Positions 21,325 to 27,570 of a stretch of 27,570 bases of DNA are shown piece after piece. The stretch's first letter is position 1, and each line of letters opens with the position of its first letter. The notes under the pieces were generated by a model. It searched no databases, was not told where the DNA came from, and was given only the letters and a program-made list of their open reading frames with translations. The DNA is from an uncultured Oscillospiraceae bacterium. Lineage in GTDB: Bacteria; Bacillota; Clostridia; Oscillospirales; Oscillospiraceae. The translations under genes and the position numbers were made by a program. The stretch spans positions 1-27,570 of the forward strand of contig CAJTQP010000030.1 of the NCBI GenBank assembly GCA_910578575.1, given 5' to 3'.

Positions 21325-22048
21325 AGTATTTGTGGTGGGCATCGGCCCCGGTGGGGCGGAGTATCTCACCGGACAGGCCCGCGCGGCCCTGGAGGCTTCC
21401 CAGGTGCTGTGCGGCTATACCCTCTATGTGGAGCTCATCGCCCCACTCTATCCGGGAAAGGAGACCCACACCAGCGGCATGCGCCAAGAGCTGGAGCGTT
21501 GCCGCTGGGCCTTAGAGACTGCCCAGCGGGGCAAGACCGTAGCCTTGGTGTGCAGCGGCGACAGCGGGATTTATGGCATGGCCAGCCCTCTCCTGATCCT
21601 CTCTCCGGAATATCCAGAGGTAGCGGTGGAGGTGGTGGCGGGGCTCACCGCCGCCAACGCCGGTGCGGCAGTGTTGGGGGCCCCTCTAGGCCATGACTTC
21701 TGCGTCATCTCCCTATCGGACCTGCTGACGCCCTGGGAGACCATAGAGAAGCGGCTGCGCCTGGCTGCCCAGGGGGAGTTTGCCCTGTGCCTGTACAATC
21801 CCGGCTCCCGGAAGCGGAAGGATTTTCTGCGTACCGCCTGTGAGATCGTGCTGGCAGAGGGGAGAGCCCCGGATACTCTGTGCGGCTGGGTGCGCAACAT
21901 CGGCCGCCCAGGGGAGACGGCAAAGCTGTTGACCCTGGCGGAGCTGCGGGAGGAGCAGGTGGACATGTTTACCACCGTTTACATCGGGAACAGCACCACC
22001 CAGAACGTCCAGGGGCGGATGGTGACGCCCAGAGGGTATCGGACATGA
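21317..22048 (+). CDS. cbiH: cobalt-precorrin-3B C17-methyltransferase
   Basis: The 243-residue protein matches CbiH/CobJ: KVFVVGIGPGGAEYLTGQARAALEASQVLCGYTLYVELI, TSGMRQELERC, CSGDSGIYGMASPLLIL, and LYNPGSRKRKDFL, with VRNIGRPGE. It methylates C17 of cobalt-precorrin-3 and helps ring contraction. Its start codon lies inside the end of cbiG (8-base overlap), and its stop overlaps the next start (ATGA). It is the usual single-domain length, without the C-terminal fusions seen in some Clostridia. Confidence 0.93.
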   Translation: MNKVFVVGIGPGGAEYLTGQARAALEASQVLCGYTLYVELIAPLYPGKETHTSGMRQELERCRWALETAQRGKTVALVCSGDSGIYGMASPLLILSPEYPEVAVEVVAGLTAANAGAAVLGAPLGHDFCVISLSDLLTPWETIEKRLRLAAQGEFALCLYNPGSRKRKDFLRTACEIVLAEGRAPDTLCGWVRNIGRPGETAKLLTLAELREEQVDMFTTVYIGNSTTQNVQGRMVTPRGYRT

Positions 22049-24024
22049 GATTTGTGATTTTCAGCGGCACCACCGAGGGGCGGCAGCTGGCCCAGGCTCT
22101 GTCGGAGATGGGGGCGGTGGTGACGGTCTGTGTGGCCACGGCCTACGGGGAAGCCCTTCAGGGCTATGCCCCTGGCATCACGGTACACACCGGACGGCTA
22201 GATGAGACCGGAATGGGCCAGGTGTTAGCGGGGGCAGCGCTGTGTGTGGATGCCACCCACCCTTACGCGGCCCAGGTGACGGCGCAGTTGCGAAATGCCT
22301 GCCAGACGGCTGGGGTGCCCTATCGCCGCCTACTGCGGGGGAAGAGCGTCCTGCCAAAGGGAAGCATTTCTGTGGATTCTGCGGAAGAGGCTGCGGTCTA
22401 TTTGGCGAATACAGATGGCAATATCCTCTTGACCACTGGGGCGAAGGAGTTAGAGGCATTTGCTTCCCTGGGAGGCCAGCGGCTATACCCCCGCGTCCTG
22501 CCCATGGAGGAGAGTTTGGCGGCCTGTGCAGCGGCCGGGGTACCCCGCCGGAACATCCTTGCCATGCAGGGCCCGTTTTCCCAAGCGCTGAACATGGCGA
22601 TCTTGCGGCAATATCAGATTCAATGGTTGGTTACCAAGGACGGCGGGGAGCAAGGGGGCTTTGCCGAAAAGGCCGCAGCGGCGGAAGCTGTGGGGGCGGC
22701 TCTGGTGGTGCTCCGCCGTCCGGCGGACAGCGGGGAGAGCTATGAGACACTTTTGGCGGATTGCAAACTGCGCTTGATGGAAGAGAACGGGAGAATGGAA
22801 GAGGAAACGAAGCTGCAAGTGCTCCTGGCTGCCATGGGCGGAGGAACGCCAGAAGGGTTGACGGTGGAATGTGCCAGGGCCTTGCAGGCGGCAGACTGCA
22901 TCCTGGGCGCAAAGCGCCTGCTGGCAAACCTGCCAGAGGGTTGCACCCAAAACCGCGTGGAAGCCATCACCGCTGCCGCCCTGCTGGAGGGTCTGCAAAA
23001 AGCAGGGAAGGCGGGGGCAAAACTGGCTGTGGTGTGCTATAGCGGCGATACCGGGTTTTACTCCGGGGCCCGGACCCTGTTGCCCAAGCTGGCCGCCCAG
23101 GGCTTTGCCGTGCAGGTTCTGCCAGGGGTGTCCAGCGTGCAGCTTTTGGCCGCCCGGTTGGGACGGCCCTGGCAGGACTGGACCCTGGTATCCGCCCACG
23201 GGGTGGACTGCGACCCGGTGGCGGCGGTGGGACAGGGAAAGCCTGTATGCTTCCTCACGGGCGGTGCCTTGGGCCCAGCCCAGCTCTGCGCCCGATTGAC
23301 GAAGGCGGGGCTGGGGGCGTTGTCCGTTACTGTGGGAGAGAACCTCTCCGGGCCGGAGGAGCGGATTTCCACCGGGACAGCCGAGGCGTTTGCGGCGGGA
23401 ACCTTTGCCCCCCTCTCCGTCCTGCTGGTGGAGGCCCCGGACATACTCCCCCGGCGCACCCCCGGACTACCGGATGAAAGCTTCGTGCGGGGGGCAGTGC
23501 CCATGACCAAGCAGGAGGTCCGGGCCGTGGTGCTTGCCAAACTGGCCATAACCCCGGAGGATGTGCTCTGGGACGTGGGGGCCGGGACCGGCAGTGTCAG
23601 TGTGGAACTGGCCCTGGCGGCGAACCGGGGACAGGTATACGCCATAGAGGACAAGGCGGAGGCCTGGGAGCTGATTCGGAAAAACCGGGAAAGCTTCCAC
23701 GCCTGGAATCTCAAACTGGTGGAAGGGCGTGCGCCCAAGGCCTTGGAGGGCCTGCCGCCGCCGGATGGGGTGTTCATCGGTGGCAGCGGAGGAGAACTCC
23801 CGGCCATTGTGGAGGCAGCTCTGACGGCGAACCCCCACGCCCGCCTGTGTATTTCCGCCATTGCCTTAGAGACATTGGACGCGGCAGTGAAGGCGTTGAC
23901 CGACCACGGGATCACGCCCCAAGTGACCCAGCTGGCCGTCAGCCGCAGCAGAGAGGCGGGGGGACTGCACCTGATGATGGCCAACAATCCGGTGTTTCTC
24001 ATTGTGGGGTGGCGGGATGATTGA
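22045..24024 (+). CDS. cbiJET: triple fusion CbiJ-CbiE-CbiT: precorrin-6A reductase, precorrin-7 C5-methyltransferase and C15-methyltransferase/decarboxylase
   Basis: The 659-residue protein joins three enzymes without a break. Residues 1-245 are CbiJ/CobK reductase (VIFSGTTEGRQLAQ, DATHPYAAQVT, TTGAKEL, AMQGPFS, VTKDGG). Residues about 254-465 are a CbiE-type class III methyltransferase (ADCILGAKRLL, CYSGDTGFYSGA, LPGVSSVQLLAARLGRPWQDW, SAHG). Residues about 480-655 are CbiT, with SAM motif DVGAGTGSVSVE and PDGVFIGGSGGEL. The CbiE nucleotide-loop start reads AAMGGGTPEGLT, a looser form of the usual GIGPGG. The linker (242-253) is charged. The ATG at 22045 overlaps the cbiH stop. It covers three late corrin-ring steps up to precorrin-8. 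Confidence 0.9.
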   Translation: MRFVIFSGTTEGRQLAQALSEMGAVVTVCVATAYGEALQGYAPGITVHTGRLDETGMGQVLAGAALCVDATHPYAAQVTAQLRNACQTAGVPYRRLLRGKSVLPKGSISVDSAEEAAVYLANTDGNILLTTGAKELEAFASLGGQRLYPRVLPMEESLAACAAAGVPRRNILAMQGPFSQALNMAILRQYQIQWLVTKDGGEQGGFAEKAAAAEAVGAALVVLRRPADSGESYETLLADCKLRLMEENGRMEEETKLQVLLAAMGGGTPEGLTVECARALQAADCILGAKRLLANLPEGCTQNRVEAITAAALLEGLQKAGKAGAKLAVVCYSGDTGFYSGARTLLPKLAAQGFAVQVLPGVSSVQLLAARLGRPWQDWTLVSAHGVDCDPVAAVGQGKPVCFLTGGALGPAQLCARLTKAGLGALSVTVGENLSGPEERISTGTAEAFAAGTFAPLSVLLVEAPDILPRRTPGLPDESFVRGAVPMTKQEVRAVVLAKLAITPEDVLWDVGAGTGSVSVELALAANRGQVYAIEDKAEAWELIRKNRESFHAWNLKLVEGRAPKALEGLPPPDGVFIGGSGGELPAIVEAALTANPHARLCISAIALETLDAAVKALTDHGITPQVTQLAVSRSREAGGLHLMMANNPVFLIVGWRDD

Positions 24025-25396
24025 AGTGTTGCTCTCCGCCCCGGCTTCCGGCAGTGGGAAAACCATGGTGACCTGTGCCCTGCTGGCGGCATTGAAACAG
24101 CGGGGCCTGCATCCCTGCGCCTTCAAGTGTGGGCCGGATTACATCGACCCCATGTTCCACCGGGCGGCTCTGGGCATCGACAGCCACAATCTGGACCTGT
24201 TTTTGTCCCGTGAGGAGACTGTGAAGGGCCTGTATGCCCGCTATCGCGCCGGTCACGGCGCGGTGGTGTGTGAGGGGGCCATGGGCTTTTACGACGGGGT
24301 GGGGGGGACCACCACCCAGGCCAGCGCCTGGCATACGGCCGATGTGCTGGACTTGCCGGTGGTGCTGGTCCTGCGTCCCAAAGGGGCCAGCCTGACCCTG
24401 GCGGCGCAGCTTCGGGGACTTCTATCATTTCGTACCCCCAGCCATATCGTGGGGGTGCTGCTGAATGACTGTACCCCGGCCCTTTGCAAGAGCTTGGCAC
24501 CAATGCTGGAGGCGGAGACGGGGCTTCCCGTCTTGGGCTGTTTGCCCCACATGGAGGCGGCGGTCCTGCCCAGCCGCCACCTGGGGCTGTGTACGGCAGA
24601 GGAGATCGGGGACCTGCCCCGCCGTTTGGAAACCTTGGCCGCAGGGCTGGAGGAATCCGCAGACCTGCCCCGCCTGCTGCACCTCTGCCAGCGGGAGAAC
24701 ACAGCCGGCGGTTTTTTGAAGCCCGTTGCATCTCAGGATACCAGTTCTCCCCGCATTGCCGTGGCGCGGGACAGTGCATTCTGCTTTCTCTATCCAGAGA
24801 CCTTAGATACCTTGACGGATGCCGGGGCGGAGCTGGTGTTTTTCAGCCCTTTGGAGGATACTGCCCTCCCGGCGAACACCGCCGGACTCTATCTTCCAGG
24901 GGGATACCCGGAGCTATACGCCAAAGCCCTTTCCCAGAACCGGGAGATGCGAGAGGCAGTAAGGCAGGCGGTCATTTCAGGCCTGCCCACGGTGGCAGAG
25001 TGCGGCGGCTTTTTGTATTTGGGAAACAGCCTGGAGGAGGCGGGGACGGGACGTGCCCTGCCCATGGTGGGGGCCCTGCCTGGGGTGGGCTTTGCCACGG
25101 GGCGGCTGGTGCGCTTCGGCTACGCTCAACTCAGCGCCAAAGAGGACGGCTTGCTATTGCACGCCGGGGAGACGGTGCCGGTCCATGAGTTCCACCACTG
25201 GGACAGCACGCAGAACGGTGCGGCCCTCCGAGCGGAGAAACCCGTCAGCGGCAGAAGCTGGGACTGTGGCTTTGTGGGCCCGTCGCTATACGCGGCCTTT
25301 CCCCACCTATACTTTGCGGGAAGGCCGGAATTGGCCCGCCGCTTTGTGGCAGCTGCGGCGAAGTATGCCGCTGGGCCTGTGTTTGGAAGATCGTGA
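24017..25396 (+). CDS. cbiA: cobyrinate a,c-diamide synthase
   Basis: The 459-residue protein has the P-loop-like start LLSAPASGSGKTMVTCALLAALKQRGL and FKCGPDYIDPMFH, with CEGAMGFYDGV. The C-terminal class I glutaminase domain has LPGGYPELYA, the Cys nucleophile in AECGGFLYLG, and HEFHHWDS. It amidates the a and c side chains of cobyrinate using ATP and glutamine. The ATG at 24017 overlaps the end of the fusion gene by 8 bases, with GGGGTGGCGGG upstream. Confidence 0.93.
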   Translation: MIEVLLSAPASGSGKTMVTCALLAALKQRGLHPCAFKCGPDYIDPMFHRAALGIDSHNLDLFLSREETVKGLYARYRAGHGAVVCEGAMGFYDGVGGTTTQASAWHTADVLDLPVVLVLRPKGASLTLAAQLRGLLSFRTPSHIVGVLLNDCTPALCKSLAPMLEAETGLPVLGCLPHMEAAVLPSRHLGLCTAEEIGDLPRRLETLAAGLEESADLPRLLHLCQRENTAGGFLKPVASQDTSSPRIAVARDSAFCFLYPETLDTLTDAGAELVFFSPLEDTALPANTAGLYLPGGYPELYAKALSQNREMREAVRQAVISGLPTVAECGGFLYLGNSLEEAGTGRALPMVGALPGVGFATGRLVRFGYAQLSAKEDGLLLHAGETVPVHEFHHWDSTQNGAALRAEKPVSGRSWDCGFVGPSLYAAFPHLYFAGRPELARRFVAAAAKYAAGPVFGRS

Positions 25397-25403
25397 GGAT
25401 ATT

Positions 25404-26480
25404 ATGGAACAAGAGAAGGAATTGTGGGCAAAGTTGGCGGCGGTACCGGAGCCGGACCCACAGGCCAGGGCGGAAGCCCACCGGAGATGGGCCACCTGCG
25501 CCAAGCCCCTGGGGGGCCTGGGCCTGTTGGAGGAGGCGTTGGAGCAGATCGCCGCATTGACAGGCAGCGCAGACATCGACCTCTCCCGCCGGGCGGTGCT
25601 GGTGCTGTGCGCCGACCACGGTGTCACTGCCCAGGGGGTGACCCAAACGGACAGCAGCGTCACCGCTGCTGTGGTCCGTGGCCTTGCTGCCGGGCAGACC
25701 GCGGTGTGCCGCATGGCAGCGCGGGCGGATTGCCGGGTGGTTCCGGTGGATTTGGGCGTGGTGGATTTCCCATCCTATCCTGGCGTAGTGGACCTGCGGG
25801 TGGGCAACGGAACAGCGGATATGACCCAGGGCGCCGCCATGGACCGGGACCAGGCCGTCCAGGCAGTGTGGGCTGGGATGGAGCTGGTCCGCCGGGAGGC
25901 GGAGCAGGGGACGAAGGTTTTGGCTGCGGGAGAGATGGGCATTGGCAACACCACCGCGGTCAGTGCGGTGAGTGCGGTGCTGTTAGACTGCCCACCGGAG
26001 GCGGTGACAGGCCGGGGCGCTGGGCTGTCGGACGCGGGGCTTGCCCGGAAGGTGGACGCAGTGCGCCGGGCCATCGCAGTCAACCGGCCGGATCCGGCAG
26101 ACCCCCTGGATGTTTTGGCAAAGGTGGGGGGCTTTGAGCTGGCGGGACTGTGTGGCCTGTATTTAGGCGGGGCGGTGTATCGCCTCCCGGTGGTGATGGA
26201 CGGTGTCATCAGCGCGGCGGCGGCCCTGTGCGCGGTGCGGCTGTGCCCCCAGGCCTCCGGGGCGATCCTGGCCAGCCACGTTTCCGCAGAGCCTGCCGGA
26301 CAAGCCCTGCTGGCGGCTTTGGGAAAGAAGCCACTCATCACCGCTGGGCTGTGCCTGGGGGAGGGCACCGGGGCGGTGGCGGCGCTGCCGCTGCTGGATA
26401 TGGCCCTGGCAGTGTATGCTGAGAGCTATACCTTTGCCGGCTGCGGCATCGAACCCTATACCCCCCAAGGAGGGATTTGA
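25404..26480 (+). CDS. cobT: nicotinate-nucleotide-dimethylbenzimidazole phosphoribosyltransferase
   Basis: The 358-residue protein carries CobT features: RRWATCAKPLGGLGLLEEALEQIA, VLCADHGVTAQGVTQ, AAGEMGIGNTTAVSAV, TGRGAGLSD, and the catalytic glutamate region GLCLGEGTGA. It transfers phosphoribose to the lower-ligand base for the nucleotide loop. The ATG at 25404 was chosen because GTGAGGA is just upstream and the encoded protein then has standard length. The frame is open further upstream inside cbiA, where it is only a shadow. It overlaps the cobU start at its stop codon. Confidence 0.93.
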   Translation: MEQEKELWAKLAAVPEPDPQARAEAHRRWATCAKPLGGLGLLEEALEQIAALTGSADIDLSRRAVLVLCADHGVTAQGVTQTDSSVTAAVVRGLAAGQTAVCRMAARADCRVVPVDLGVVDFPSYPGVVDLRVGNGTADMTQGAAMDRDQAVQAVWAGMELVRREAEQGTKVLAAGEMGIGNTTAVSAVSAVLLDCPPEAVTGRGAGLSDAGLARKVDAVRRAIAVNRPDPADPLDVLAKVGGFELAGLCGLYLGGAVYRLPVVMDGVISAAAALCAVRLCPQASGAILASHVSAEPAGQALLAALGKKPLITAGLCLGEGTGAVAALPLLDMALAVYAESYTFAGCGIEPYTPQGGI

Positions 26481-27004
26481 TGGTATCTCTGGTGATCGGC
26501 GGCGCGGCCAGTGGGAAGAGCGCCTTTGCCGAGAATTTGTTATGCCAGGCCGAAGGGGTGCGGTACTATATTGCCACCCTGCACCCCTTTGACCTGGAGT
26601 GCCGCCAGCGCATCGAAACACACCGGGACATGCGCGCCCAAAAGGACTTCGTGACCATCGAGCGGTACACGGACTTGGCAGGGCTGGTGTTGCCAGTGCG
26701 GGGAGACGTTTTGCTGGAGTGTATGACCAACCTGGTGGCCAACGAGCTATATGACCCGGAGGGGGCGGGAGAAGGCGCCCTGGAAGCCATCCTTCAGGGC
26801 GTGGACAAGCTGCGGGAGCAGTGTGAGCACTTGGTGATCGTCTCCGGAGAAGTTTTTTCTGCCGGGACAGACTATACGGGAGATACCTTGCGCTATCTGC
26901 GCCTATTGGCTGCTGTGAACCGAAACGTGGCCGCCCAGGCGGACGCAGTGTATGAGCTGGTGTGCGGCTTACCAGTGTGCCACAAAGGTGGGAAGCTATC
27001 ATGA
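26480..27004 (+). CDS. cobU: adenosylcobinamide kinase / adenosylcobinamide-phosphate guanylyltransferase
   Basis: The 174-residue protein has an N-terminal P-loop, GGAASGKS (7-14), where many relatives have GGARSGKS. It also has IATLHPFD, RIETHRDMRAQKDF with the guanylated histidine, and ECMTNLVANELY, and ends with VYELVCGLPVCHK. It activates adenosylcobinamide with GTP for loop assembly. The ATG at 26480 was preferred to the TTG three bases earlier, because AAGGAGG (26467-26473) is at ideal distance. It is coupled to cobT and cobS by overlapping codons. Confidence 0.9.
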   Translation: MVSLVIGGAASGKSAFAENLLCQAEGVRYYIATLHPFDLECRQRIETHRDMRAQKDFVTIERYTDLAGLVLPVRGDVLLECMTNLVANELYDPEGAGEGALEAILQGVDKLREQCEHLVIVSGEVFSAGTDYTGDTLRYLRLLAAVNRNVAAQADAVYELVCGLPVCHKGGKLS

Positions 27005-27570
27005 TATTTTTTCAGACCATCGCCGTGGCCTTTGGGATGTTTTCTGCCCTGCCCGTTCCCCAACCGGCGTGGACGCCCCGGAATATGCGCTACGCCCTGT
27101 GTGCCTTTCCCCTGGTGGGGGTGGTGTGCGGCTTGGGCTGGTGGGGCTGGGCGGTGCTGGCAGAGACTTTGGCTCTGCCGGACCTGTTGCGGGGGGCGGG
27201 GCTTTGCCTGGTGCCGGTGTTGGTCACTGGGGGAATCCATTTGGACGGATACGCGGACACCTGCGACGCCCTGGCCAGCTGCGCCTCCCCCCAGCGCAAG
27301 CAGGAGATCTTGGCGGACCCCCACTGTGGGGCCTTTGCGGTGATCCGGCTGTGTGTGTATTTTGTATGGATGCTTGCCCTATGTACGGCGGTGGAGACGG
27401 GGGGGACGACGCCCTTCTGTGTGGGTCTGGCCTTTGTGCTGGAGCGGAGCCTTTCCGGCTATGCCATTGCCGCCTTTCCCCTGGTGGGGGTGGTGTGCGG
27501 CTTGGGCTGGTGGGGCTGGGCGGTGCTGGCAGAGACTTTGGCTCTGCCGGACCTGTTGCGGGGGGCGGGG
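27001..27570 (+). CDS. cobS: adenosylcobinamide-GDP ribazoletransferase (cobalamin synthase), cut by the window end and carrying a duplicated segment
   Basis: The visible 190 codons encode a polytopic membrane protein with CobS motifs: FGMFSALPVPQP near the start and VTGGIHLDGYADTCDALAS, the metal-binding region. PHCGAFAVIRLCVYF and LERSLSGYAIAAFP follow. CobS joins adenosylcobinamide-GDP to alpha-ribazole to complete the nucleotide loop. From codon 158 onward the protein repeats residues 35-67 exactly (AFPLVGVVCGLGWWGW and on), because 27472-27570 copies 27103-27201. Normal CobS does not repeat there, so the last 99 bases may be artefactual. The start ATG overlaps the cobU stop. Confidence 0.88.
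   Translation, partial: MIFFQTIAVAFGMFSALPVPQPAWTPRNMRYALCAFPLVGVVCGLGWWGWAVLAETLALPDLLRGAGLCLVPVLVTGGIHLDGYADTCDALASCASPQRKQEILADPHCGAFAVIRLCVYFVWMLALCTAVETGGTTPFCVGLAFVLERSLSGYAIAAFPLVGVVCGLGWWGWAVLAETLALPDLLRGAG
27103..27201 (+). repeat. direct repeat copy 1 within cobS
   Basis: These 99 bases are identical to 27472-27570. The offset is 369 bases (123 codons), so the reading frame is kept. The bases just before the two copies differ. Confidence 0.95.
27472..27570 (+). repeat. direct repeat copy 2 within cobS, reaching the window end
   Basis: Exact copy of 27103-27201. It runs to the final base of the window, so its true length cannot be seen. Confidence 0.95.

Noticed and set aside
1..27570. 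CRISPR arrays, insertion sequences, phage genes, rRNA
   Set aside because: No regularly spaced repeats, transposase or phage motifs, or rRNA sequence were seen. The only long exact repeat is the 99-bp pair in cobS.

Overview
The window is GC-rich DNA, densely packed with short, often overlapping genes (ATGA start/stop overlaps). It carries good Shine-Dalgarno sites, sigma-A type promoters and GC hairpin terminators. Ferredoxin-dependent 2-oxoacid oxidoreductase, the anaerobic cobalamin route, DegV, a T-box leader and DUF6440 proteins together point to a strictly anaerobic, high-GC member of the Clostridia, probably a gut Oscillospiraceae-type bacterium. That placement is inference; there is no rRNA marker in the window. 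No IS element, phage gene, CRISPR array, tRNA or rRNA was seen.

Layout. (1) 1-92: the 3' end of an unidentified gene. (2) 138-3550: a promoter, a T-box leader with its terminator, and a four-gene operon for a gamma-delta-alpha-beta 2-oxoacid:ferredoxin oxidoreductase. A PLP aminotransferase converges on it and shares a bidirectional terminator. (3) 4780-9600: a membrane-anchored XRE regulator with a small DUF6440 gene, a DUF421/YetF membrane protein, a DegV lipid-binding protein, a secreted coiled-coil M23 peptidase and a GNAT acetyltransferase, mostly separate units with readable promoters or terminators. (4) 9677-14107: a complete pantothenate/CoA operon, panG-panB-panC-panD-coaBC. The ketopantoate reductase slot is filled by a DUF2520-type protein rather than PanE. 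(5) 14184-17542: a charged coiled-coil hypothetical protein, a MerR/TipAS regulator with a 19-bp-spacer promoter, a TetR regulator divergent from a second DUF6440 gene across a 21-bp palindrome, thioredoxin, and TspO. (6) 17562 to the end: an anaerobic cobalamin operon, cbiD-cbiL-cbiF-cbiG-cbiH-cbiJET (triple fusion)-cbiA-cobT-cobU-cobS. It has no recognisable cobalamin riboswitch. Instead a palindrome lies inside the promoter and an intrinsic terminator lies in the leader.

How the genes work together. The cob operon covers ring methylation and contraction (CbiL, CbiF, CbiG, CbiH, CbiD, CbiJ, CbiE, CbiT), a,c-amidation (CbiA) and nucleotide-loop assembly (CobT, CobU, CobS). The cobaltochelatase, CbiC, CbiP, CbiB and CobD are not in the window. 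The pan operon makes CoA precursors from 2-oxoisovalerate. The oxidoreductase uses CoA, TPP and ferredoxin, and its T-box suggests control by amino-acid (possibly isoleucine) starvation.

Most notable points: the leader terminator of the cob operon, the CbiJ-CbiE-CbiT fusion, the T-box on an oxidoreductase operon, the TetR/DUF6440 operator, and an exact in-frame 99-bp repeat at the very end of the window inside cobS that looks like an assembly artefact.
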